Of a stretch of DNA of 64,000 nt, positions 54,033 through 62,562 are shown one piece after another (position 1 is the stretch's first letter; each line of letters begins with the position of its first letter). A model generated the notes under the pieces. The model did not search any database. It was given only the letters and a program-made list of their open reading frames with translations, and was not told the DNA's origin. The DNA is from Pedobacter sp. (lineage in GTDB: Bacteria; Bacteroidota; Bacteroidia; Sphingobacteriales; Sphingobacteriaceae). The stretch is from NCBI RefSeq assembly GCF_031119335.1, contig NZ_JAVHXT010000004.1, positions 232,774-296,773 of the forward strand. The letters run 5' to 3'. The position numbers were made by a program, and so were the translations under genes.

Positions 54033-55145
54033 ATGATAAAGCGAGAAATCATTCCATATATACTTGAAGATTGGGATTTAAAAAAGGCAATTATCCTGCT
54101 AGGTCCCAGACAAGTAGGCAAAACAACACTTATCAATGAGTTAATAAAGGACAAATCTGTTTTAAAACTGAATGGTGATGAACCTCAAACTAGAATTCAA
54201 TTATCTAATGCAGATTTCAACTTCCTTAAAAACTTAATAAGCGATTACGATGTTGTTTTTATAGATGAGGCACAAAGAATTGAAAACATAGGCCTCGCCA
54301 TAAAAATGATAATAGATGCTAAATTAGGAAAGCAAATTATTGTAACCGGCTCCTCTTCTTTAGATTTAGGAAATAAAATAAATGAACCTTTAACTGGCAG
54401 AAAATGGGAGCACAAATTATTTCCGCTGTCATGGCGTGAAATTAGAAACGAATATACTTTTGCGAATGCAATTGGGCGATTAGAAGAATTTATAATTTAT
54501 GGCATGTACCCCGAAGTAGTTACCAGCACACAAAAAAGAAAAGTACTTTTGCAACTTTCGGGAAGCTACCTCTACAAAGACATTTTGGAACTGGTAAACA
54601 TAAAAATGCCCGACCTGCTCATCAAACTTCTAAATGCCTTGGCGCTACAGTTAGGTAACGAAGTTTCTTACAATGAATTAGCAAAAATTTTAGGAGTAGA
54701 CAGGTTAACCGTAGTTAATTATATTGATTTGCTTGAAAAAGCTTTCGTAATTTTTCGTCTGCATCCTTATTCTACAAACCAGCGAAATGAAATTACTTCG
54801 AAACCAAAAATCTATTTCTATGATAATGGCATCAGAAATGCGATTATTGGGCAGTTCAGCCCTTTAAAAAGCCGTAATGATATTGGAGCATTGTTTGAGA
54901 ACTTCATTATCAGCGAAAAATACAAAAGATTAAGCTATGATGGTTTTTATGGAAAAATGCACTATTGGCGCAATACACAACAAGCAGAAATAGACTTTCT
55001 AGAAATCCAAGAGAATAAGATCAATGTTTATGAGATAAAGTATAGCCCTAAAGTAAAAGTTAACTTCACCAAATCGTTTACCGAAAAATATCATCCGGAA
55101 AACCAATTTGTAGTGAACTCAGAAAACTTCTGGGAGCATCTATGA
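54033..55145 (+). CDS. AAA_14 / DUF4143 family ATPase
   Basis: N-terminal P-loop ATPase (GPRQVGKTTL, residues 24-33; Walker B DVVFIDEAQR; IVTGSSSLDLGNKINEPLTGRKWEHKLFPLSWRE sensor region), then a winged-helix stretch (NELAKILGVDRLTVVNYIDLLEKAFVIFRL). The DUF4143 C-terminus contains a PD-(D/E)xK-like pattern (AEIDFLE..., VYEIKYS). These orphan ATPases are frequent and sporadic in bacteria and archaea and tend to move between genomes; their function is unknown. 370 aa. Flanks are AT-rich with a tandem repeat at the promoter, consistent with recent acquisition. Confidence 0.9.
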   Translation: MIKREIIPYILEDWDLKKAIILLGPRQVGKTTLINELIKDKSVLKLNGDEPQTRIQLSNADFNFLKNLISDYDVVFIDEAQRIENIGLAIKMIIDAKLGKQIIVTGSSSLDLGNKINEPLTGRKWEHKLFPLSWREIRNEYTFANAIGRLEEFIIYGMYPEVVTSTQKRKVLLQLSGSYLYKDILELVNIKMPDLLIKLLNALALQLGNEVSYNELAKILGVDRLTVVNYIDLLEKAFVIFRLHPYSTNQRNEITSKPKIYFYDNGIRNAIIGQFSPLKSRNDIGALFENFIISEKYKRLSYDGFYGKMHYWRNTQQAEIDFLEIQENKINVYEIKYSPKVKVNFTKSFTEKYHPENQFVVNSENFWEHL

Positions 55146-55279
55146 TTCGCTAAGCTATTTAAAATCAACCTCAAACAAAAAATAATTAAAAATTTGTAGC
55201 GTTTTCAATTAGCATAACGTATTAAGAATGTGAGTTAAAGGCAAAGTGCCGTATTGTTTAAATAATTTTTTATATCATC

Positions 55280-55993
55280 ATGAGATTTTCTAAGTATAAA
55301 GCTATTACTGCTGCGTTAACGTTCTCTGTGTTATCGTTAGGTTTGTTTTCTTGTTCTAAATTAGATAGAGACTATGAACCTATACAGGTATCTGGGCTAA
55401 ACATTATCCAAGCTTCTCCAACAACTGAGCTACTTGATGTTTATGTAGACAACACCAGAGCTAATGGAAACACCGATTTTGAGTTTGGAAATAAAATTGG
55501 CTACTTAAGTGCTTTCTCGGGAAATAGAGTATTTAATGTGACCAAGAAAAACAACCTTACTTCTTTAAAAAGTCTACAACACAATTTAACACCTAACCTA
55601 GGTTATTCATTATTTGTAATCAATAAATTAGAGAATATCGAACTATTAATGCTTGATGATAATTTGGAAAAACCAGCAGCTGGCAAGGCAAAAATTAGAT
55701 TTGTAAACTTGAGTCCAGATGGTGGCTCATTGAGCTTAAATGTAAATGGAGCTACAACGGATTTGGCTACGAACAAAGCTTTTAAAGAATTTAGCGCTTT
55801 TGAAGTTGTAGACGCTACAGAAAGCACTACGCTAAACATCAAAAATGCTACAAGTGGTGCTGTAGAAACCACAATTACCGCTGTTAAACTTGAAGAAGGA
55901 AAAATCTATACAGTTTACGCAAAAGGTTTGAAAGCAAACACAGACGACACTAGATTTTCTGCAAAAATGTTTGTGCATAGCAACGGTAATTAA
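55280..55993 (+). CDS. DUF4397 lipoprotein
   Basis: Leader ending LGLFSC-SKLD marks a lipoprotein. The body has two DUF4397-type repeats: GLNIIQASPTTELLDVYVDNTRANG and AKIRFVNLSPDGGSLSLNVNGATTDL. DUF4397 proteins are Ig-like surface or periplasmic proteins of unknown role. A very strong terminator follows, so it appears to be a single-gene unit. Confidence 0.9.
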   Translation: MRFSKYKAITAALTFSVLSLGLFSCSKLDRDYEPIQVSGLNIIQASPTTELLDVYVDNTRANGNTDFEFGNKIGYLSAFSGNRVFNVTKKNNLTSLKSLQHNLTPNLGYSLFVINKLENIELLMLDDNLEKPAAGKAKIRFVNLSPDGGSLSLNVNGATTDLATNKAFKEFSAFEVVDATESTTLNIKNATSGAVETTITAVKLEEGKIYTVYAKGLKANTDDTRFSAKMFVHSNGN

Positions 55994-56015
55994 TATTCTA
56001 AACACAAAGAAGCCT

Positions 56016-56091
56016 TATCGCCATTGCGATTTCGGAGAGACCAAAATGTCTAAGCAACAGGTTTCTTCAATCGCAATGGCGATATTTTTTT
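56016..56091 (+). terminator. Long-stem terminator after the DUF4397 gene
   Basis: A perfect 16-bp stem (TATCGCCATTGCGATT with its complement, 56016-56031 and 56069-56084), 37-nt loop, T7. The large loop and the CATTGCGA word suggest it grew from a repeat of the GTCATTGCGAGG type. Confidence 0.8.
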
Positions 56092-56182
56092 GTTAGAAAT
56101 TATGGAATTTATGTAGAAAAACATCTAACAATTAAAGCTTGTTAAAATTTTGTTAAAATGAGAAAGCTTGATAACTAAATAT

Positions 56183-56190
56183 TAAGTTTG
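56183..56190 (+). promoter_or_regulatory. -7 box TAAGTTTG
   Basis: A perfect TAnnTTTG placing the transcription start near 56195, just ahead of the TTG start codon at 56209. Confidence 0.5.
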
Positions 56191-56208
56191 TTTTAGCAAC
56201 ACAAAATT

Positions 56209-59103
56209 TTGAAGAATTTATCTTTTTTTCTGCTCTCCTTGCTGCTAACTTTTAGCAGTATAAATGGCTTTTCACAGACCAACAGAAAAGTTACGGGCAA
56301 AGTTGCTGATACTAGCGGTGTCGCAGTGATTGACGCCAGCGTTATGCTCATCGATCAAAAAGACACTTTAAGAACAAAGACAGATGCCGGTGGCCAATTT
56401 AGCTTCTCTAAAGTAAAAAATGAAAACTTTAATCTGCGTATCTCTATCATCGGTTATTATGATTTTAGGAACGACTACAGCTTTGGCAAGAAAAAAAATC
56501 TGCAGATAGATAACATCAGACTAAAAATGGCAAGCAACACACTAAAGGAAGTTGTGATTAAAGCTAAACCCAACCCCATACGTGTAATGCAAGATACCGT
56601 AGAATATAATGCCGCTGCCTATCAGGTTTTGGACGGTGATAATGTGGCCGATCTGATTAAGCAATTTTCGGGCATTGAAGTTGACGACGACTACAACGTA
56701 AAGTCGATGGGGCAAAACGTGGTGAAATTGCGGGTGAATGGCAAGGATTTCTTTACCAATGACGTGAAAGAGTTTATAGCCACTTTACCTGCCGGCATTG
56801 TTTCTAAAATTCAAATTATTGATGATTATGGCGACCAAGCCAACTTTACGGGACTGAAGATTGGGGACCCGCAAAAACTGATCAACATTGTAACCAAACC
56901 TGGCATGGACAGAGGGCAGTTCGGCAGCCTCGCCATTAACGCCGGATCGAACGATCAAATTGGCTCTAAAAACAGGATGAACCTTTGGAAAAGTGACAAG
57001 CAAACTGGTTTAGGGCTAAATTATACCACACAAAACAACGGTGCAGGAAACAGTCAGAACGCTAATTTTTCTATAAACCACAGAGACAAAATTGGAAAAA
57101 CTGGTAGTGTCGGTTTCAACTACAACGCCAACCAAAACAACAATGCTTTTACCAGAGAGCAAGCTGTAGAAACCTTGAGCGACTTGGGCACTTTTTACAA
57201 CGCTTCACAAAATAACGGCAACTCGAAAAACGGCAGACACGGTTTTAGTGCCGATATTAACAATAGGAACAAGGTATGGTTCTTGAATGGATCTGTAAAC
57301 GCCGGCTTTGGTCGAAACAACAACAATAATTTCTCTATCAACAACCAAAGTGGTGTAACCAAGCAAGATTTTAGAAACGTAAGCGACAATAATGGTAATT
57401 CTTCAAACATAGATGCCAGCTTCAATCTTTCGAAGAAATTAAAGAACATCAGAAACCACTTCTCCACTAATTTCGGGTTTTCAATTAATAATCAAAATTC
57501 TGCTCAACTCGTAAACACCAATACACTTTATTACAATCAGCAAGATCAAACCTTATTGAAAGACTCTGTGTTGAACCGTAATATCGACAACGATAACCGA
57601 TCGCAGAGTTTTTCGTTTAGCACAGCCTATTCTGCTGCTATTAGTAAGGTTACCGATACGATTAACCGAAGACATATCAATTTTAATTACTCGTTTTCGT
57701 TGAATAATTCTTTCAATCGCTCTGCTACAAATGTGCTGAGTAACCTGACTAATGAGTACCGCTTTGTAGATTCGTTAAGTTCCGAGCTTAAATCTTTGTT
57801 CATCACCCAATCAATGGGTGTGAGTTATAGCCAAAGCAACAAAAAGACGCGATTAACCGTTGGTTTTAACGCAAGACCAAACATCCTTCACAACAATTAT
57901 ATCAACTTAGGGCAAAAGATAAACAACAACACTTTTAACTATTCGCCAACCATTAATTACAATAATGCACTTAAAAAAGGTAAAACTTTAACCTTGGGAT
58001 ATTCCGGTAGCAACAATAGCCCAACACCTGCGCAGTTGCAACCTATTCGCAATACGGAAAACCTGCAAAACATCATCATCGGAAATCCAGACCTAAAGCC
58101 ATCTTTTCAACATAGGTTAAATGCCAATTACAATTACATCGAAGAAAAGTCGGGTGCTTCTATGTTTGCTTCGGCAAATTTTTCTACCACACAAAATGAA
58201 ATTGTAAATAACATGATTTTATTGGCTGATACTTTGGGCGCTTTTAGACAAGAAACTCGATATGAAAACACTAATGGGACCTATAATCTCAGTGGAAATT
58301 ACAACATTAGCATCCCTATTAAAAAGAAGGTTTTCACTTTAGGTTACAATGGTACTGTTGGCGTTTCAAACAGAGCCTTGTTTATCAATAATGTGCGCTA
58401 TTTTAACAGTGGGTTGAATTTTTCGCAACAAATTTCGGGTAATTTAAACTTTAAGAAAGCTAGTTTAAGTGCCAAGGCTGGTTACAATCAAGTAAACAAC
58501 AACAGCGTACAAAACCTACAGAGCAACTATATTAGCCTCGGAAACTACGATTCAGGTAGCCTAAGCCCTGGCTATGTTTTACCCTCGTTTAACCCCGGAC
58601 AATTTACAACTACGCAGTTTTTTATTACTAGAACCTTTAATGCCAGCTTAAACGGCCGGGCTACTATCAAGAATTTCAATATGACAGGCAATGCCAATTA
58701 CTCATACAGCTCAAATTCAAACAGCAATTTACAAGGAGGAAACCGAGATTTACAGAACCTCTCATTCTCATTAGCCGGAAATGCTTTTATTAATAAAACC
58801 TACAGAATTGGCTTTAATGGCTCAAAAAGAATTAGTACAGGATTTGCCGTTGCCAACCAAAATCCACTGCTATTAGGACTAAGTTTTAGCAGGAATTTCC
58901 TTAAAAACAAATCGCTGAGTTTAACCGCTAGTGCTAGCGACTTATTAAATCAAGGCAATATGGTTTCTAGGCAGGTATCGGGCAATTCAGTAATTGATTC
59001 TAGGAACAATGTAATTACCAGAGTTTTCTCTTTCGGTTTAAGCTACAATGTTTCTAAATTTGGTGCAAGAGGCACCACTTTCCGTGTAGATCCAGATTTT
59101 TGA
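56209..59103 (+). CDS. TonB-dependent-receptor-like outer-membrane beta-barrel (OMP_b-brl_3 type)
   Basis: 964 aa: signal peptide (KNLSFFLLSLLLTFSSINGFSQ), CarboxypepD_reg domain (NRKVTGKVADTSGVAVIDASVML, ~25-105), plug-like region (DTVEYNAAAYQVLDGDNVADLIKQFSGIEVDDDYNVKSMGQ) and a long Asn-rich barrel. It fits the 'outer membrane beta-barrel family protein' group rather than SusC, and no SusD partner is adjacent. The start is TTG: there is no in-frame ATG nearby, and TTG gives an intact signal peptide. The stop overlaps the ATG of the M28 peptidase (TGATG), so the two are translationally coupled. Confidence 0.88.
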   Translation: MKNLSFFLLSLLLTFSSINGFSQTNRKVTGKVADTSGVAVIDASVMLIDQKDTLRTKTDAGGQFSFSKVKNENFNLRISIIGYYDFRNDYSFGKKKNLQIDNIRLKMASNTLKEVVIKAKPNPIRVMQDTVEYNAAAYQVLDGDNVADLIKQFSGIEVDDDYNVKSMGQNVVKLRVNGKDFFTNDVKEFIATLPAGIVSKIQIIDDYGDQANFTGLKIGDPQKLINIVTKPGMDRGQFGSLAINAGSNDQIGSKNRMNLWKSDKQTGLGLNYTTQNNGAGNSQNANFSINHRDKIGKTGSVGFNYNANQNNNAFTREQAVETLSDLGTFYNASQNNGNSKNGRHGFSADINNRNKVWFLNGSVNAGFGRNNNNNFSINNQSGVTKQDFRNVSDNNGNSSNIDASFNLSKKLKNIRNHFSTNFGFSINNQNSAQLVNTNTLYYNQQDQTLLKDSVLNRNIDNDNRSQSFSFSTAYSAAISKVTDTINRRHINFNYSFSLNNSFNRSATNVLSNLTNEYRFVDSLSSELKSLFITQSMGVSYSQSNKKTRLTVGFNARPNILHNNYINLGQKINNNTFNYSPTINYNNALKKGKTLTLGYSGSNNSPTPAQLQPIRNTENLQNIIIGNPDLKPSFQHRLNANYNYIEEKSGASMFASANFSTTQNEIVNNMILLADTLGAFRQETRYENTNGTYNLSGNYNISIPIKKKVFTLGYNGTVGVSNRALFINNVRYFNSGLNFSQQISGNLNFKKASLSAKAGYNQVNNNSVQNLQSNYISLGNYDSGSLSPGYVLPSFNPGQFTTTQFFITRTFNASLNGRATIKNFNMTGNANYSYSSNSNSNLQGGNRDLQNLSFSLAGNAFINKTYRIGFNGSKRISTGFAVANQNPLLLGLSFSRNFLKNKSLSLTASASDLLNQGNMVSRQVSGNSVIDSRNNVITRVFSFGLSYNVSKFGARGTTFRVDPDF

Positions 59104-60014
59104 TGAAAAAGATATCGACCTTAATTATTTTAAGCCTGAGTTATTTTGTATGTTTCGGCAACACAGACACCACTTTGGTAAAGAAACACTTAACTAATAT
59201 TACCAAAACTGCTGGCTATCGTAATCCTGAAAATATTGCACAGCTAAATGCCATTGCCAATTACATTAAAACCGATTTCTCAAAGTACAGCAACACGGTT
59301 TCTTTTCAAGAACATAAAGTAGATGGCAAAACCTACAAGAACGTGATTTGCTCTTTCGGCACTGAAAATAAACAACGTATTATTGTTGGGGCACATTATG
59401 ATGTTTGCGGCGACCAAGAAGGTGCAGATGATAATGCCAGTGGCGTAGTTGCATTGTTAGAATTGGCTCGTCAGTTAAAAGGGCAGAAACTAAATAAGAG
59501 AATTGATTTGGTAGCTTACACGCTGGAGGAGCCTCCTTATTTCAGAACTGAGCATATGGGTAGTTATGTTCACGCCAAGTCCTTAAAAGACAATAAAATT
59601 GATGTTTTAGGGATGATATCTGTAGAGATGATTGGTTTTTTTAGCGACAAAGCGAATAGTCAAAATTACCCAGTGCCAGAGATGTCTAAAATGTTCGGCA
59701 ATAAAGGAGATTATATCACGCTAGTTTCTACTGCAGAAAAAGGAAAGTTTGTAGAAGAATTTAGCCAGCACTTCAAAAATTCCAAAACGATAAAAACTGA
59801 AGAGTTTAATGCACCTAGAGCATTGCCGGGTATCGATTTCTCTGACCATTTAAATTATTGGAATTTTGGTTACAGCGCAATGATGATTACCGATACTTCG
59901 TTCTATAGAAATAAGAATTACCATAAAAAGACAGATAAAATGGAAACTTTGGACATCCGCCGAATGGCGAAGGTTATAGAAGGGATTTATGTAGCTTTGT
60001 TGAAAATTGACTGA
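59103..60014 (+). CDS. Exported M28 family metallopeptidase
   Basis: A zinc aminopeptidase-type fold with signal peptide: metal ligands in GAHYDVCGD and ADDNASGVVALLELA, catalytic Glu in YTLEEPPYF, then a ligand Asp/Glu region (SVEMIGFF) and the last His in NKNYHKKTDKMETLD. 303 aa. The start ATG at 59103 shares one base with the barrel gene's stop. Coupling suggests the peptidase prepares or processes what the barrel handles; this is inferred from position only. Confidence 0.9.
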   Translation: MKKISTLIILSLSYFVCFGNTDTTLVKKHLTNITKTAGYRNPENIAQLNAIANYIKTDFSKYSNTVSFQEHKVDGKTYKNVICSFGTENKQRIIVGAHYDVCGDQEGADDNASGVVALLELARQLKGQKLNKRIDLVAYTLEEPPYFRTEHMGSYVHAKSLKDNKIDVLGMISVEMIGFFSDKANSQNYPVPEMSKMFGNKGDYITLVSTAEKGKFVEEFSQHFKNSKTIKTEEFNAPRALPGIDFSDHLNYWNFGYSAMMITDTSFYRNKNYHKKTDKMETLDIRRMAKVIEGIYVALLKID

Positions 60015-60099
60015 ATAGAAGTTGCTTTCTTCCCTCTTCCCCTCAAAAAGGAAGTAGAGATATTGCACTGGGCATGACCTTACACTAGAGGGAGAAGTA

Positions 60100-60195
60100 A
60101 ATGTCATTAAGCGAAGGCCTAAACATGTTGGCGGGGACGCCAACATGGGAGCATCTAGCGTTTGCGTCCTCGCCAACGATTAACTTAATGACATT
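60100..60195. repeat. Nested inverted repeat around a CATGTTGGCG hairpin
   Basis: Outer arms AATGTCATTAAG (60100-60111) and CTTAATGACATT (60184-60195) are perfectly complementary. Inside, CATGTTGGCG-ggga-CGCCAACATG (60124-60147) is a perfect 10-bp hairpin. The surrounding gap (60015-60352) has no gene. Confidence 0.75.
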
Positions 60196-60270
60196 GAGGG
60201 AAAAGTAAAGTGGGATTTAATCTCTAAAAACTAAAGCTGGAGGATTGGAAGTCCCAGTTTTTATTAGTCG

Positions 60271-60308
60271 TCCGTCATTGCGAGGGAAGCGCAGCGACGA
60301 AGCAATCT
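60271..60308. repeat. GTCATTGCGAGG-family repeat
   Basis: CCGTCATTGCGAGGGAAGCG followed by GACGAAGCAATCTT, upstream of the TlpA-like gene. Confidence 0.6.
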
Positions 60309-60352
60309 TTCATATAGTTTAATACCTAAAAAGTAAGACATTAACTCAAAAG

Positions 60353-60925
60353 ATGAACAAAAAGAACATCAAAAAATATATCTCCAATGGGGTTTTCATT
60401 CTGATATTAGCGCTAATTCTATTTGTGCCGTCGGCTAAAGCTTTAGTAATACAAGGCTTAATGCAAATTGGTTTATTTAATCCTGATGTTAAAACCGAGA
60501 CAATTTCGACCAATACATCACTTGATTTAAAATTTAAGGAGCAAAACGGAAAGATAATTACACTGACTGATTTAAAAGGCAAAGTTGTCTTCCTCAATTT
60601 TTGGGCTACTTGGTGCCCGCCATGTTTAGCAGAAATGCCATCTATCAATAAGCTTTATGAGCAACATAGAGATAACAAGGATGTAATTTTCGTTATGGTT
60701 GATGCTGACAGCAATTTAGAAAAGTCACTGGGCTACATGAACGCTAGAAAGTATGATATGCCAGTTTATCAAATGGCGAGCAGTGTTCCTGAACAGATCT
60801 TTGCAGGATCTTTACCAACCACAGTAGTTTTCGATAAACAAGGCCGTGTATCTTTTAAACATGAAGGTGCAGCTAACTACAATAGCAAAAAGTTTGTAGA
60901 GTTTATGGAGAAGTTGCGGAATTAA
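60353..60925 (+). CDS. TlpA/ResA-like membrane-anchored thioredoxin
   Basis: An N-terminal transmembrane anchor (ISNGVFILILALILFVPSAKA) and a thioredoxin domain with FLNFWATWCPPCLAEMP (C88, C91), and the cis-Pro segment AGSLPTTVVFDKQGRV. Such proteins reduce disulfides in the periplasm, for example in cytochrome c maturation. No cytochrome genes are near. The stop adjoins a CCCCT palindrome. Confidence 0.93.
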   Translation: MNKKNIKKYISNGVFILILALILFVPSAKALVIQGLMQIGLFNPDVKTETISTNTSLDLKFKEQNGKIITLTDLKGKVVFLNFWATWCPPCLAEMPSINKLYEQHRDNKDVIFVMVDADSNLEKSLGYMNARKYDMPVYQMASSVPEQIFAGSLPTTVVFDKQGRVSFKHEGAANYNSKKFVEFMEKLRN

Positions 60926-60965
60926 CCCCTCTCTGCCTTTGGCATCTCTCCCCTTTGGGGAGAGA
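60923..60965 (+). repeat. TAA-CCCCT 3' element with strong hairpin
   Basis: It begins at the stop codon; TCTCTCCCC/GGGGAGAGA (60945-60953 and 60957-60965) form a perfect 9-bp stem with a TTT loop. It may also act as the terminator. Confidence 0.65.
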
Positions 60966-61031
60966 AAATCATTTTTTAAAGTAACTTCTTATTTTACGGA
61001 TGAGCCTTTCGGTTTGGATATTGTAATTTGA

Positions 61032-61667
61032 TTATTGGTTATTAAGAAACTCCATATACGTCTTCCTATCCATCATTTCCGCACCTAGGCTTAGTAAATG
61101 GTCGTTAGGCAACTGACAGTCTATCAACTCAAAATCTGATTGTTGGCAGAGAAAAATCATAGCAACTTTAGAAGCGTTACTTACCAAACTGAACATGCTT
61201 TCTCCGCAGAAAACTTTACCAATGGCAACACCGTAAAGTCCACCTACCAAACTTTCATTTTGCCAAACTTCCACGCTGTGTGCCCAACCTAATTGGTGCA
61301 AATTAATGTAAGCATCTTGCATTTCTTTGGTAATCCAAGTACCGGGTTGGTCTTTTCGAGGTGTTTTTGCACAATTTGCAATCACTTTTTCAAATGCTTG
61401 GTTTGCGGTAACTTTAAAGCCTACATTTTTCAACACTTGCCTCATGCTTTTGCTCACCTTTAACCTATCGGGATAAATAACACAGCGTTCATGTGGCGAG
61501 TACCAGCAAATTGGGTCATCGTCACTAAACCAAGGAAAAATGCCGTGTTCGTACGCAAGAACTAATCGCTCGGCACTAAGGTCGCCACCAACGGCAAGCA
61601 AGCCGTCCTCATCGGCCAATTCTGGATTGGGAAAAACGATTTCATCATCAGGCAACCTAAAAACCAT
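61032..61667 (-). CDS. aat: Leucyl/phenylalanyl-tRNA--protein transferase
   Basis: It adds Leu or Phe to proteins with N-terminal Lys/Arg, feeding the N-end rule route to ClpAP. Motifs: FPNPELADEDGLLAVGGDLSAERLVLAYEHGIFPWF, WYSPHERCVIYPDRL, GTWITKEMQDAYINLHQLGWAHSVEVW, LVGGLYGVAIGKVFCGESMFS. The ATG at 61667 is used; a TTG two codons upstream exists. The family length fits. Confidence 0.96.
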   Translation of the reverse strand: MVFRLPDDEIVFPNPELADEDGLLAVGGDLSAERLVLAYEHGIFPWFSDDDPICWYSPHERCVIYPDRLKVSKSMRQVLKNVGFKVTANQAFEKVIANCAKTPRKDQPGTWITKEMQDAYINLHQLGWAHSVEVWQNESLVGGLYGVAIGKVFCGESMFSLVSNASKVAMIFLCQQSDFELIDCQLPNDHLLSLGAEMMDRKTYMEFLNNQ

Positions 61668-61707
61668 GCTCAAAAATACAGAACAGATATTTAGGTTGCC
61701 ATAAAAA

Positions 61708-62067
61708 TTAATCTTTACGCTTTAGCACATAATATTTCAAAATGGTATCATCGCGAAGCGTTACGCCATAGGCCGTAAATAATTCATAACCATAAGCCTT
61801 CATTTTATTTACGAAATCAAGCGCCGAGTTAAACTCCATATTTTTACCATTTTCGTCCTTTACAATAGACGCTTGTCTATCGCTTATTACTCGCTGTCCA
61901 TATTCAAGTTGAACGATTACCTTGCTTCCAAAGTCTTGTTTAAAGGCACGAAGCTCCAGAAATGGTTCTTTTAATTCCGATAACTTAACTCCGTTAATGG
62001 TTTGAGCTGAAACTTTGCCATAAGCAAAGCAAGCGAGCATGGCCGCCAATAAGATGGTTCTTTTCAT
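61708..62067 (-). CDS. Small exported protein of unknown function
   Basis: 119 aa with a signal peptide (MKRTILLAAMLACFAYGKVSAQ). The mature part is a mixed alpha/beta domain with no motif I recognise (VKLSELKEPFLELRAFKQDF, ASIVKDENGKNMEFNSALDFVNKMKAYGYELFTAYGV). It lies between aat and the META-domain gene on the same strand. Confidence 0.75.
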   Translation of the reverse strand: MKRTILLAAMLACFAYGKVSAQTINGVKLSELKEPFLELRAFKQDFGSKVIVQLEYGQRVISDRQASIVKDENGKNMEFNSALDFVNKMKAYGYELFTAYGVTLRDDTILKYYVLKRKD

Positions 62068-62161
62068 TTGTGTAAGGTTTAAATTGTGTGTACAAACACT
62101 TAAACACTAATAGTGCCAAATTAAACCTCACATACGTAACAACCTCAGTAAAAAATAAAAC

Positions 62162-62560
62162 TTAAGGCAGTTTTGTAAAAACCATCAATAACGTTTCATT
62201 TTGGTATAGATACAATCTTTTACCAGAGATGTTTCCAGCTGTTACTTTCTCCAAATCTGCGTAATATTTATTTTCGGCATCACCTACCGCTTCGCAGTAC
62301 ATTTTGGTGCCAAAAATTTTGCTGAATTGTATAGCATTTCCGTTAATAACAGCATTGCCGCCGTAGCTATTGCAAAAGGACTTGCCGCCAATTTTGTTTC
62401 CCTCGCTTATGTTCAACGTTGCCTTTGCTGCCGTAGGCAAAGTTTTTCCTGGCCAGCGGGCTAGCTCCCATCTAGTATCGCCCTGCTTAAGGTTACTGAG
62501 GTCTTTTGTGCAAGATTGCAACGTTATAAATGCTAGCAGTATTATAATAATCCTCTTCAT
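62162..62560 (-). CDS. META/HslJ-like lipoprotein
   Basis: Lipoprotein leader (LAFITLQSC-TKDL), then a META (DUF306, HslJ-like) domain: TRWELARWPGKTLP, LNISEGNKIGGKSFCNSYGGNAVINGNAIQFSKIFGTKMYC, TLLMVFTKL. Two Cys may form a disulfide. Relatives are heat-induced or novobiocin-resistance-linked in E. coli, but the role here is unknown. It starts 2 nt after the App1-like gene's stop, so the two are probably co-transcribed. Confidence 0.85.
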   Translation of the reverse strand: MKRIIIILLAFITLQSCTKDLSNLKQGDTRWELARWPGKTLPTAAKATLNISEGNKIGGKSFCNSYGGNAVINGNAIQFSKIFGTKMYCEAVGDAENKYYADLEKVTAGNISGKRLYLYQNETLLMVFTKLP

Positions 62561-62562
62561 AA

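Noticed and set aside
56209..59103. SusC/SusD nutrient-uptake locus
   Set aside because: No SusD-like gene is adjacent and the barrel belongs to the OMP_b-brl_3 type.
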